This document shows positions 25,244-33,798 of a DNA stretch of 59,156 nt, piece by piece. The notes beneath the pieces are model-generated. The model was not told the origin of the DNA and searched no databases. It saw only the letters and a list, made by a program, of their open reading frames with translations. The stretch comes from DASPLX01 sp035627375. Its GTDB lineage: Bacteria > Pseudomonadota > Gammaproteobacteria > Burkholderiales > Burkholderiaceae_D. The position numbers were made by a program, and so were the translations under genes. Position 1 is the stretch's first letter. Every line of letters begins with the position of its first letter. Where the stretch lies: NCBI GenBank assembly GCA_035627375.1, contig DASPLX010000076.1:1-59156 (forward strand). Direction: 5' to 3'.

Positions 25244-26550
25244 GACGCGCTTTCGACATCGTGATCATCGGCGCCGGACCGGCCGGCATGGCGGCGGCGC
25301 AGGCTGCTGCGGCGAGCGGAGCGGCCATCGCCGTGGTCGACGACAACGTGAAGTCCGGCGGCCAGATCTGGCGCGGCGGCCCCGATGAGAGCAAGGACGG
25401 GCGCGCCATTGCGCTCTGGTCGGCCTTGCGCGAGGCACGCAATGTCGAGTTCTTTTCGCGCACGCGCATTTGCGCTCCGCTCGACGGCAAGGAATTGCTG
25501 GCGGAGACGCCGGATGGCGCATTGATACTGCAATACGGAACATTGATTCTTGCGACCGGCGCGCGCGAGAGATTGCTGCCCTTCCCCGGCTGGACGCTGC
25601 CCGGCGTCACCGGCGCCGGCGGCTTGCAGGCGCTGAGCAAAGGCGGCTATCCCGTTGCCGGTAAACGGGTCGTGGTGGCCGGTTCCGGACCGCTGCTGCT
25701 CGCCGTCGCCGCGACGCTGAAGATCAAGGGCGCGGAGGTCGTCGCCATCTTCGAACAGGCGCCCTGGCACCGTGTCGCGCGCTTCGGCCTGTCGCTGGCG
25801 CTGACGCCGGGCAAACTGAAACAGGCGATGCAATTGCGCGCGACACTGTCCGGCGTTCCCTATCGCGCCGGCAGCCATGTCGTCGCGGCCAAGGGCAAGG
25901 ATGTCCTGGAGAAAATCAGCGTCATGCAAGGCGGACGAAGACGAGAGATCGACTGCGACTACCTGGCCTGCGGCTACGGTTTGATTCCGAACGTCGAGCT
26001 GGCGTCCGCGCTCGGCTGCGCGACGATCGACGGCGCGGTGCGGGTCGACGGCTTGCAACGGACCTCCGTTCCGGATGTGTTCTGCGCCGGTGAAGGCACC
26101 GGTGTCGGCGGCGTCGACCTATCCTTGGTGGAAGGAAAGATCGCCGGCCTCGCCGCCGCGCAGCGATCCCAGGACGCCGAACCGCATTTTGCGGAACGTG
26201 AACGCTGGCGCGCTTTTGCGCGGCGCCTCGAACGGGCGTTTGCATTGCGGCCGGACCTGCGCTCGCTGTGCGAGCCGGACACGATCGTATGCCGCTGCGA
26301 GGATGTAGCGCATCGCTCGCTGGCATCGCACCCGAACTGGCGCAGCGCCAAGCTCCACACCCGTTGCGGCATGGGTCCGTGCCAGGGACGCATTTGCGGC
26401 GGCGCCACCGGGTTCCTGTACGGCTGGACGCAGGACTCGATCCGCATGCCCTTGTCGCCGACGCGCATCGGCAGCCTGCTCGCCGGCGGCGAAGCCGCCG
26501 GCACCGAGCTCAACGCCGCCGCAGCAGGGCCCGATACTCCGTCGGCGTAA
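25240..26550 (+). CDS. lhpE: FAD/NAD(P)-binding D-hydroxyproline dehydrogenase large subunit with BFD-like [2Fe-2S] tail
   Basis: 436 aa from ATG 25240 (ATGA overlap with the previous stop). Two dinucleotide-binding motifs: DIVIIGAGPAGMAAAQAAAASG near the N-terminus and KRVVVAGSGPLLLAVAATL near residue 147. The C-terminus holds a bacterioferredoxin-associated-type cysteine group (TIVCRCED...LHTRCGMGPCQGRICGGAT). This layout is the alpha subunit of HcnB/SoxA/LhpE-like complexes. Its 3' 41 bases overlap the convergent AraC-type gene. Confidence 0.88.
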   Translation: MRRAFDIVIIGAGPAGMAAAQAAAASGAAIAVVDDNVKSGGQIWRGGPDESKDGRAIALWSALREARNVEFFSRTRICAPLDGKELLAETPDGALILQYGTLILATGARERLLPFPGWTLPGVTGAGGLQALSKGGYPVAGKRVVVAGSGPLLLAVAATLKIKGAEVVAIFEQAPWHRVARFGLSLALTPGKLKQAMQLRATLSGVPYRAGSHVVAAKGKDVLEKISVMQGGRRREIDCDYLACGYGLIPNVELASALGCATIDGAVRVDGLQRTSVPDVFCAGEGTGVGGVDLSLVEGKIAGLAAAQRSQDAEPHFAERERWRAFARRLERAFALRPDLRSLCEPDTIVCRCEDVAHRSLASHPNWRSAKLHTRCGMGPCQGRICGGATGFLYGWTQDSIRMPLSPTRIGSLLAGGEAAGTELNAAAAGPDTPSA

Positions 26551-27316
26551 CGCCGATCGTGGCCTTGAACTGGCGCGTGAACGCGCTGTGGTCATGATAG
26601 CCGCATGCCGCGGCGATATCGGTCACGCTCGAGTCGCCCGACAGCATGTTCGAGGCAGCGTTCAAGCGGGTCTGGATGATCATCTGGCGCGGCGTCAGAT
26701 GGAAAATCTTGTGGAAATAGCGTTCGACTTGCGATACCGACAAGTCGGCGATTCGAGCCAGGTCGGCCAACTGCACCTGCTGGTCGTAATGGTCCTGAAT
26801 GAAGCGCGCCGCGGCGGCGATGCGGCGATAGACCGGATGCTTCTTGTCCGGCATGGCGAGGTCGCGCGAAATGCCGGCCAAGCCGACCACCGCGCCATGC
26901 TCGTCGCGCAACGGCACCTTGCACGTGAGGCACCAGCCCGGATCGCGGTCGGGATAGAGATGCAATTCGAGCTGATCGCGTATTTCCGCGCCGGTCGCGA
27001 TCACGGATTTATCTTGTTCAAGATAGCTTGCACCCAGTCCGGGAAAGACGTCGGCGGCGGTGCGTCCGATCAGGGCGGTCTTCTCGCGCACGCCGCAGCG
27101 CTCGGCCAAGGTGCGGTTGACGATCTGGTAACGCCCTTCCCGGTCCTTCACGAAAAACACGACGTCCGGCAAGGCATCGAACAACGGTTCCGCAAAGAAG
27201 ACATTCTTGATCATGGCGGCCAGCATGCCGCGCGCGCCCTCCTCGACGGCGGGAGAAACGGCTTGCAGTTTTCTCTGGTGATCCGGCATCGGCTTATCGA
27301 TAGTGGAGAGATACAT
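26510..27316 (-). CDS. AraC-family regulator with PAS sensor domain
   Basis: 268 aa from ATG 27316, with GTAGGAGGCG upstream as ribosome-binding site. Residues about 40-150 form a PAS fold (FDALPDVVFFVKDREGRYQIVNRTL, then GWCLTCKVPLRDEHGAVVG). The C-terminal 100 residues carry two AraC helix-turn-helix motifs (LADLARIADLSVSQVERYFHKIF and VTDIAAACGYHDHSAFTRQFK). It lies convergent to lhpE and divergent from the deaminase gene, so it is the prime candidate for sensing a pathway signal and activating the cluster. The PAS ligand is unknown. Confidence 0.9.
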   Translation of the reverse strand: MYLSTIDKPMPDHQRKLQAVSPAVEEGARGMLAAMIKNVFFAEPLFDALPDVVFFVKDREGRYQIVNRTLAERCGVREKTALIGRTAADVFPGLGASYLEQDKSVIATGAEIRDQLELHLYPDRDPGWCLTCKVPLRDEHGAVVGLAGISRDLAMPDKKHPVYRRIAAAARFIQDHYDQQVQLADLARIADLSVSQVERYFHKIFHLTPRQMIIQTRLNAASNMLSGDSSVTDIAAACGYHDHSAFTRQFKATIGVTPTEYRALLRRR

Positions 27317-27815
27317 GGCACGCCTCCTACGCGATGAGAGCAGGCTTGCCGGCCTGGAACCCATTATATTGCCCGCCCGGAAGGGCTGACGCATGCGGGA
27401 ATCGGCATGGTGTTTCGTTCGGAATCGGCTTCGATTCCCGGTTCGCCGCGACCAAGGCGTTCACGGCGATTGGCGATTCCCGAAAGGCCGGAGCCCCCCC
27501 TCCATCCTGCTGTCTCATGTCGTTCTCCTCTAGGTAATCCGCGCGCCGCACCCGATTTTCGCGGCGGCCTCCGCCTGCGAAACAGTATTGTTGGCGACTG
27601 AGCTTTGTTTGCTCTCGGCAAGCGGCACAGCATGAGTTTGATCCTTCAAGGCTATGCAGTCTTGTTGGTTTGGAACGTTAATCGTGACAACTTCGGCATA
27701 ATAGCAGAAAATATGAATAAATATCCTTTGGGTATGTTGTAGATATATTTTAAATATATTAAACTCGATTCCGTAGTTCAAATCTCCGTCTCAATCGCCC
27801 TAAAGGAGCAAGCAC
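27317..27815. promoter_or_regulatory. Regulatory region between AraC-type gene and deaminase gene
   Basis: About 500 bases, no convincing gene: short minus-strand frames (27530-27781) read as low-quality sequence. The 3' half is AT-rich and carries an inverted repeat ATATATTT (27743-27750) T AAATATAT (27752-27759), 60 bases before the deaminase start. It must include the promoter and probably the activator site for the downstream operon. Confidence 0.5.
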
Positions 27816-28727
27816 ATGAGCAGCAAGACATGGGAAGGCGTCTTCCCCGCGGTCACCACCAAGTTCCACGCCAACGAAGACCTCGACTACAAGGAAATGG
27901 AGAAGCACTTCGGCTTTCAGGTCGATGCCGGAGTGGACGGTCTCGTCACCTGCGGCTCGCTGGGCGAAGCCAGTACCCTCTCCTTCGACGAAAAGCTGGA
28001 AGTCACGCGCGTTGCGCTCGACGTGGCCGACAAGCGCGTTCCAGTGCTGGCCAACGTCTCCGAGACGCGTACCGCGACCGCTTGCCGTTTCGTCGAAAAA
28101 GCCGCCGAAATGGGCGTGCAAGGCTTGATGGTGATGCCTTCGGTGCTGTATGCCGCCGACGCGCGCGAAGCCAAGGATAATCTGCGCACCATCGCCAAAG
28201 CGGCACAATTGCCGATCATGGTCTATAACAACCCGGTGTCCTACAAGGTCGACCTGACGCCGGACGATTTCGCCGACCTGGCGGACTGCGAATGGCTGGT
28301 GGCGATCAAGGAATCGACCGACAACATCCGCCGCATCACCGACCTGCGCAACACGGTCGGCACCCGCTACCAGTTGTTCATCGGCGTGGACGACCTGTCC
28401 TACGAGGCCCTGGCGGTCGGCGCCGACGGCTTGCTGGCCGGCCTGGTCGTGGCCTTTCCGAAGGAAACCGTCGCCCTCTATCGCCTGATGAAAGCCAAGC
28501 GCTGGGACGAGGCGCTCAAGCTCTATCAATGGTTCATGCCGCTGCTGCATCTTGACGTTTCGACCAAACTGGTGCAAAACCTCAAGCTCGTCGAAACCCT
28601 GGCCGGTGTCGGCAACGAAAACGTGCGCCGTCCGCGCCAACCGCTGGTCGGTGCCGAACGCGAACGCGTGGTTACCATCGTCAACAAGGCGCTGGCGAAC
28701 CGGCCGGACGTGAGCGCCTATCTATAA
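27816..28727 (+). CDS. lhpC: 1-pyrroline-4-hydroxy-2-carboxylate deaminase (DHDPS family)
   Basis: 303 aa. N-acetylneuraminate lyase/dihydrodipicolinate synthase fold: WEGVFPAVTTKFHANEDLDY, the GSLGEASTLS phosphate loop, the YNNPVSYK segment with catalytic Tyr, and the Schiff-base Lys in LVAIKESTDN. In the hydroxyproline pathway the enzyme deaminates pyrroline-4-hydroxy-2-carboxylate to alpha-ketoglutarate semialdehyde. The neighbours make this activity far more likely than DHDPS. SD AAGGAG at 27802-27807. The next gene begins 9 bases after its stop. Confidence 0.88.
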   Translation: MSSKTWEGVFPAVTTKFHANEDLDYKEMEKHFGFQVDAGVDGLVTCGSLGEASTLSFDEKLEVTRVALDVADKRVPVLANVSETRTATACRFVEKAAEMGVQGLMVMPSVLYAADAREAKDNLRTIAKAAQLPIMVYNNPVSYKVDLTPDDFADLADCEWLVAIKESTDNIRRITDLRNTVGTRYQLFIGVDDLSYEALAVGADGLLAGLVVAFPKETVALYRLMKAKRWDEALKLYQWFMPLLHLDVSTKLVQNLKLVETLAGVGNENVRRPRQPLVGAERERVVTIVNKALANRPDVSAYL

Positions 28728-28736
28728 GGAGACTTT

Positions 28737-30170
28737 GTGACGCGTCATCATCTGTACATCGGCGGCGAATGGGTCGCCGCCGCGAATCATCGCGACAACA
28801 TCAACCCTTCCGATACCTCGGACAACGTCGGCCAGTACGATGAGGCGGACGCGTCGCATGTCGCCGCCGCCGTCGAAGCCGCTGCCGCGGCCGCGGCGGC
28901 GTGGCGTCGCTCGACGCCTCAGCAACGCTTCGACGCGCTCGATTTCATCGGCACGGAAATCCTGGGGCGTGCCGCCGAAATCGGTGCCCTGCTCGCGCGC
29001 GAGGAAGGCAAGGTCTTGCCCGAGGCAACCGGCGAAGTCACGCGCGCCGGCTATATTTTCAAGTATTTCGCCGGCGAAGCACTGCGCATCGGCGGCCAGG
29101 CGCTGCCCTCGGTACGCCCCGGCCTCGATGTCATGACGTCGCGCGAGGCGCTCGGCGTGGTCGGCTTGATCACGCCATGGAACTTTCCGATCGCGATCCC
29201 GGCATGGAAGATCGCTCCGGCGCTCGCCTGCGGCAACGCTGTCGTGATCAAGCCGTCCGAACTGACGCCGGCCTGCGCCTGGGTGCTGGCCGAAATCATC
29301 AGCCGTTCGCCCTTGCCGAAAGGCGTGTTCAACCTGATCATGGGCGGCGGCGCGGCCGGCGCCGCGCTGATCGAACATCCCCAGGTCGCCGCGATCAGCT
29401 TCACCGGCTCCGTGCAGACCGGCGCCCACATTGCCCGCACCTGCGCCGGCTCGCTGAAGAAGCTGCAGCTCGAGATGGGCGGCAAGAATCCGCTCGTCGT
29501 GCTCGACGACGCCGATCTCGCCATCGCGGTCGAGTGCGCCGTCAACGGCGCCTTCTTCTCGACCGGCCAGCGTTGCACCGCGTCGAGCCGCCTGATCGTC
29601 ACCGAAGGCATTTACGACCGTTTCGCCGCTGCGCTGGTCGAGCGCACGCGCGGACTGCGCGTCGGCCATGCGCTCGATCCGCAGACGCAGATCGGCCCGG
29701 TCGTCGACGAACGCCAGTTGCAGAAGGATATGGATTACATCCGCATCGGCCGGGAAGAAGGCGGCAAGCTGTTGTGCGGCGGCGAGCGCGTGAAGCTGGA
29801 GCACGACGGGTATTACCTGGCTCCGGCGCTGATCGCCAGCGACAGCGCCGACGCGCGCCTGAACCGCGAAGAAGTGTTCGGACCGGTCGCCAGCATCATC
29901 CGGGTCAGGAATTTCGAGCAGGCGCTGGCCATGGCGAACGACACTCAGTTCGGACTGTCGGCCGGCATCTGCACGACCTCGCTCAAGCATTCGACGCAAT
30001 TCCGGTGCGAAGCCCAGGCCGGCATGGTGATGGTCAATGCGCCGACCGCCGGCGTCGACTACCACGTACCGTTCGGCGGCATCAAGGGATCGAGCTTCGG
30101 ACCGCGCGAACAGGGGCCGGCGGCGATGGAGTTCTATACCCGGGTCAAGACCCACTACATCGCGGCGTAG
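28737..30170 (+). CDS. lhpG: Alpha-ketoglutarate semialdehyde dehydrogenase
   Basis: 477 aa starting at GTG 28737, with AAGGAG 9 bases upstream (28727-28732). NAD(P)-dependent aldehyde dehydrogenase: NPSDTSDNVG near the N-terminus, WNFPIAIPAWKIAPALACGNAVV, the catalytic Glu in LEMGGKNPL and Cys in STGQRCTASSRLI (about 279), and FGPVASII near the end. It oxidises the product of the deaminase to alpha-ketoglutarate, closing the pathway into the TCA cycle. Co-transcribed with the deaminase gene. Confidence 0.88.
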   Translation: MTRHHLYIGGEWVAAANHRDNINPSDTSDNVGQYDEADASHVAAAVEAAAAAAAAWRRSTPQQRFDALDFIGTEILGRAAEIGALLAREEGKVLPEATGEVTRAGYIFKYFAGEALRIGGQALPSVRPGLDVMTSREALGVVGLITPWNFPIAIPAWKIAPALACGNAVVIKPSELTPACAWVLAEIISRSPLPKGVFNLIMGGGAAGAALIEHPQVAAISFTGSVQTGAHIARTCAGSLKKLQLEMGGKNPLVVLDDADLAIAVECAVNGAFFSTGQRCTASSRLIVTEGIYDRFAAALVERTRGLRVGHALDPQTQIGPVVDERQLQKDMDYIRIGREEGGKLLCGGERVKLEHDGYYLAPALIASDSADARLNREEVFGPVASIIRVRNFEQALAMANDTQFGLSAGICTTSLKHSTQFRCEAQAGMVMVNAPTAGVDYHVPFGGIKGSSFGPREQGPAAMEFYTRVKTHYIAA

Positions 30171-30190
30171 ACCGGCGGTTCCGAGGGGGC

Positions 30191-30226
30191 GGCGCTCGAC
30201 GATGTATACTTCCATCCTTGAGCGCC
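30191..30226. promoter_or_regulatory. Inverted repeat around a -10 box upstream of GntR gene
   Basis: GGCGCTC (30191-30197) and GAGCGCC (30220-30226) flank TATACT (30205-30210). This could be an autoregulatory site for the FadR-type regulator at 30322. The -35 is not clear. Confidence 0.4.
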
Positions 30227-30321
30227 GCGCCAGACGGCGCCGCTGGAAGACGTCCTGTGCCGTTCCGGGAACCGATCCCGCCGGCAGCGCCGCCTGAACA
30301 ACCCACGGAGTGGAAAACCTG

Positions 30322-30993
30322 ATGACCCTACGCGAAGCCTCCGCCAAGGCGCCCGCCCCCAAGCTGCGCGCGGCCGACGTCGCCTACGACACGATCGAAA
30401 ACATGATCGTGACGCTGCAACTGGAACCCGGCTCTCCCATCGTCGAGGCCGAACTCGTGGAAGCGACCGGCCTCGGGCGGACGCCACTGCGCGAAGCCTT
30501 GATGCGCATGTCGTCCAACGGCTTGATCGTGCAATTGCCGCGGCGCGGCCTGATCGTCAGCGACATCGACGCGGCAGGACATCTGAACGTGATCGAAACG
30601 CGGCGCGTGCTGGAACGCCTGATCGCCTCCAGCGCGGCGCGGCGCGCCACGCCGCAGCAGCGTAAAGACATGGTGGCCCGCGCCCAGAAAATGATGGCGG
30701 CGGCGAAGAAGGACGATTTGCAAGGCTATATGCAGGCCGACCAGGCGCTTGACCACGTGGTCCATGCCGCTTGCCGCAATCCGGCGGCCGTTTCCGCCGT
30801 CATCCCGCTGATCATCCAATGCCGCCGCTTCTGGTATGCCTATCAGCACGAAGGCGACGTGACGGAAGGCGCGCGGTCGCACATGAGCATGGCCGAAGCG
30901 ATCGCGGACGGCAATCCGGAAGCGGCCATGCGCGGCGCCGATTCGCTGATGGATTATCTCGAGTCGTTCGCGCGCAAGATCATCGACGGTTAG
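30322..30993 (+). CDS. GntR-family regulator, FCD (FadR) type
   Basis: 223 aa from ATG 30322 (GGAG at 30307); GTG 30310 would add four residues. The N-terminal GntR wing helix is AYDTIENMIVTLQLEPGSPIVEAELVEATGLGRTPLREALMRM. The C-terminal FCD domain has its metal-binding pattern (DQALDHVVHAACRNP, HMSMAEAIADGN). It sits directly downstream of the aldehyde dehydrogenase, on the same strand, so it may regulate the hydroxyproline cluster in addition to the AraC-type protein, or a linked catabolic route. Its stop overlaps the convergent enoyl-CoA hydratase stop by 4 bases. Confidence 0.88.
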   Translation: MTLREASAKAPAPKLRAADVAYDTIENMIVTLQLEPGSPIVEAELVEATGLGRTPLREALMRMSSNGLIVQLPRRGLIVSDIDAAGHLNVIETRRVLERLIASSAARRATPQQRKDMVARAQKMMAAAKKDDLQGYMQADQALDHVVHAACRNPAAVSAVIPLIIQCRRFWYAYQHEGDVTEGARSHMSMAEAIADGNPEAAMRGADSLMDYLESFARKIIDG

Positions 30994-31781
30994 TTTTTCC
31001 AGGAAGGAGCCCGCTTCTCGATGAAGGCTTGCACACCTTCCAGCGCCGCCTCTTCCATCATGTTGCATGCCATCGTCTGGCCGGCCAGCTGATAGGCGGC
31101 TTCCACACCCATTTCCATCTGCTTGTAGAACAATTGCTTGCCCATCGCGATCGCGACGGCGGGCTTGGCAAGGATGCTCGCGGTCAGCGCCGCGACCTCG
31201 GCGTCGAGCCGATCCGGGGACGCGACGCGATTGACGAGGCCGCGTTCGCGCGCGGCGTCGGCATCGATGAACTCGCCGGTCAACAGCATTTCCAGCGCCT
31301 GCTTGCGCGAAACATTGCGCGACAAGCCGACCGCGGGCGTCGAGCAGAACAAGCCGTAGTTGACGCCCGACACGGCGAAGCGCGCCTCGCTCGAAGCCAC
31401 GGCGAGATCGCACATCGACACCAACTGGCACCCCGCCGCCGTGGCAATGCCCTGCACACGGGCGATCACCGGCTGCGGCATTCTTTGCATCGTCAGCATC
31501 AGCTTGCTGCATTGCTTGAACAGCTTTTGATAATAGGCGGCCGACGGTTCGGCGCGCATCTCCTTGAGATCGTGGCCGGCGCAGAATGCCTTGCCGTCCG
31601 CCGCCAGCACGACGACGCGCGCGCTTTCGTCTTCGGCGATCGCATCGAACTCGGCCTGCAAGGCGGCCATCATCGCCTCCGACAGCGGATTGAATTTGGC
31701 GCCGCGATTGAGCGTCAGCGTCACGACGCCGCCGACCTGCGATTTCAATACATAGGGGGATTCGGGTTGCACGGCGTCCAT
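30990..31781 (-). CDS. Enoyl-CoA hydratase/isomerase family protein
   Basis: 263 aa from ATG 31781, upstream GGGAGC. Crotonase fold: VVTLTLNRGAKFNPLS, GKAFCAGHDLKEM (CoA-binding oxyanion loop) and GIATAAGCQLVSMCDLAVAS are typical. The usual second glutamate is in a GLFCSTPAVGLSRNV context, so the exact reaction is unclear; many such proteins hydrate short enoyl-CoAs. It is 34 bases downstream of ylqF on the minus strand and likely co-transcribed with it. The open frame extends upstream to 31832 but overlaps ylqF. Confidence 0.88.
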   Translation of the reverse strand: MDAVQPESPYVLKSQVGGVVTLTLNRGAKFNPLSEAMMAALQAEFDAIAEDESARVVVLAADGKAFCAGHDLKEMRAEPSAAYYQKLFKQCSKLMLTMQRMPQPVIARVQGIATAAGCQLVSMCDLAVASSEARFAVSGVNYGLFCSTPAVGLSRNVSRKQALEMLLTGEFIDADAARERGLVNRVASPDRLDAEVAALTASILAKPAVAIAMGKQLFYKQMEMGVEAAYQLAGQTMACNMMEEAALEGVQAFIEKRAPSWKN

Positions 31782-31815
31782 GTTCGCTCCCAGGGGTGAA
31801 CGCAAGGAAAGTGGA

Positions 31816-32727
31816 TCAATCGACGTCGACATCGGGTTCCGGACGCTCGCCGAGCGCCGGCTCCGGCTTGTAGTTCGCGAGCAGGACGGTACGGCTCTCC
31901 GGCGTCTCCAGGCTGACGCGCCCGAGCGCGCCGCTGCGGTAATCGAGCAGCAGCGTGTGGGCCGCCTTCTCGAAATCGGGCTCGCCGCCCTTCAAGCGAA
32001 ACGCGCGTTTCGTCGCGATGCCTTCGACCACGGCGACGCCGTCGGCGCCGTCGAGCGCGAAGCCGTAGCGCGCCGTCAGCAATTGCGGATAACGCGCCAG
32101 CAATTGCTCGGCCAGGAAGGTGGCGACCTCTTCCTCGATGATGGCGTTGACGCCGATCGCATGGCTGGCCGCCAGCATCAGGCCGTCGCTCGGATGCTCG
32201 ATTTTCGGCCACATCAGGCCGGGCGTATCGGTCAGCACCATGTTGTTGCCGAGATAAAGGCGCTGCTGCTGCTTCGTCACGGCCGGTTCATCGCCGACGG
32301 CAGCCACCCGCTTCTTCAGCAAGGCATTCATCAGCGTCGACTTGCCGACATTGGGAATGCCCATGATCATCATACGCAAGGGCTTGAGCGCCGTGCCGCG
32401 ATGCGGCGCGATCTTCAGGCACAGGCCCGGCACCTTGGCGACGTCGGCCGGCTTCTTGCAGCTCAAGGCTACCGCATGCACGTCTTTCTGCTGGTTGTAG
32501 TAGTCGAGCCAGGCCTTGGTGGCGACCGGATCGGCCAGGTCGGCCTTGTTGAGGATCTTCAGGCAGGGGCGCTGGCGATGACGGCGTAGCTGTTCGATCA
32601 TCGGATTGCGGCTCGCTTCGGGAATGCGGGCGTCGAGCACTTCGATGACCAGGTCGGTCTTTTCCATGGCTTCCGCCGCCTTCTTGCGGGCGGCATTCAT
32701 GTGACCGGGGAACCATTGGATGGACAT
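31816..32727 (-). CDS. ylqF: Ribosome biogenesis GTPase YlqF/RbgA
   Basis: 303 aa. Circularly permuted GTPase: the G4 motif NKADLAD (about residue 60) comes before G1 GIPNVGKST (about 125) and G3 DTPGL. The N-terminus MSIQWFPGHMNAARKKA is the YlqF signature. The C-terminus (about 220-303) has a helical RNA-binding-like domain. YlqF/RbgA acts in late 50S subunit assembly. The Asp-rich C-terminal end (PEPDVDVD) is unremarkable. Confidence 0.93.
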   Translation of the reverse strand: MSIQWFPGHMNAARKKAAEAMEKTDLVIEVLDARIPEASRNPMIEQLRRHRQRPCLKILNKADLADPVATKAWLDYYNQQKDVHAVALSCKKPADVAKVPGLCLKIAPHRGTALKPLRMMIMGIPNVGKSTLMNALLKKRVAAVGDEPAVTKQQQRLYLGNNMVLTDTPGLMWPKIEHPSDGLMLAASHAIGVNAIIEEEVATFLAEQLLARYPQLLTARYGFALDGADGVAVVEGIATKRAFRLKGGEPDFEKAAHTLLLDYRSGALGRVSLETPESRTVLLANYKPEPALGERPEPDVDVD

Positions 32728-32809
32728 GGGCGAATCTATTCGGGTGGCAAGGCGCTATTTTACCTTGCCGCCGCAGGCACTCCGGGTGCGGCGCGCCCGA
32801 TGTTGCGGA

Positions 32810-33751
32810 TCAATCCAGTTCGGCCAGCGCCTTGATGTGCGCCGCCACGCTGCGTCCGAGCGCCGGCAGGTTATAGCCGCCTTCCAGGCAGCTGACGATG
32901 CGGCCGCCGGCATATTGCCTGGCGATGTCCATGATCTGCCACGTGATCCAGGCGTAATCGGCCTCGACCAGGCCGAGCTGGGCCATGTCGTCCTCGCGGT
33001 GGGCGTCGAAGCCGGCGGAAACGAAGATCATTTCCGGCCGATGCGCATGCAAGGCCGGCAGCCACTTCTCGCTGACCAGTTGGCGCACCGCATCGCCCTT
33101 GGTATAGGCCGGCACGGGGATATTGACCATGTTGGCATGCGGTTCCCGCTCGCGGCCGGCGCCGCAATACGGATAGAACGGATGCTGGAAGAAGCTCACC
33201 ATCACGACCCGCGCATCGTCCGCGAACGCTTCTTCGGTGCCGTTGCCGTGATGGACATCGAAGTCGACGATCGCGACACGCTGCAATCCGTGCGCCTCGA
33301 GCGCATGGCGCGCGGCGATCGCCACGTTGTTGAACAGGCAAAATCCCATCGCCTCGGCGGGACGCGCATGATGTCCCGGCGGGCGGATCGCGCAAAAAGC
33401 ATTGTCTACCTCGCCCTTGAGCACGGCGTCGGTCGCCGCCACGGCCGCGCCGGCGGCGCGCAGCGCCGCTTTCCAGCTATAGGGATTGAGCGAAGTGTCG
33501 CCATCGAGCGGAAAATAGCCGCCATCCGGCTGCGGAACATTATCGCGCACGCGCGCGACGGCCCGCGCCGTGTGGACGCGCTCGATGTGCTCGATCGCCG
33601 CTTCCGGCGCTTCGCGATGGTCGAGAAAACTATCGATGCGGCTGGCGATCAATTGATCTTCGATCGCTTGCAGGCGCTCCGGGCACTCCGGATGCCACGA
33701 TCCCATTTCATGGCGCTTGCAGTCGGGATGGGTATAAATTGCCGTGGTCAT
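32810..33751 (-). CDS. Histone deacetylase/acetylpolyamine amidohydrolase family protein
   Basis: 313 aa. HDAC-like fold: HPDCKRHEMGSWHPECPERLQAI near the start, AIRPPGHHARPAEAMGFCLFNNVAIAA with the catalytic His pair, DFDVHHGNGTEEAF with the zinc-binding Asp and His, and GFDAHREDDMA with the second Asp. Zinc-dependent deacetylase of small acetylated substrates or acetyl-lysine. It is divergent from the MoxR operon with only 47 bases between them. Confidence 0.92.
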   Translation of the reverse strand: MTTAIYTHPDCKRHEMGSWHPECPERLQAIEDQLIASRIDSFLDHREAPEAAIEHIERVHTARAVARVRDNVPQPDGGYFPLDGDTSLNPYSWKAALRAAGAAVAATDAVLKGEVDNAFCAIRPPGHHARPAEAMGFCLFNNVAIAARHALEAHGLQRVAIVDFDVHHGNGTEEAFADDARVVMVSFFQHPFYPYCGAGREREPHANMVNIPVPAYTKGDAVRQLVSEKWLPALHAHRPEMIFVSAGFDAHREDDMAQLGLVEADYAWITWQIMDIARQYAGGRIVSCLEGGYNLPALGRSVAAHIKALAELD

Positions 33752-33798
33752 CTGCTTTCTCGCATAGAATTCCGATAGTGTAACAACCGAAAGCCGCC

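Noticed and set aside
24097..26058. 653-aa minus-strand open frame over lhpB to lhpE
   Set aside because: Shadow of three well-defined coupled genes on the other strand.
27530..27781. 83-aa minus-strand frame in the deaminase leader
   Set aside because: Low-quality composition, runs through the AT-rich promoter region, no ribosome-binding site.
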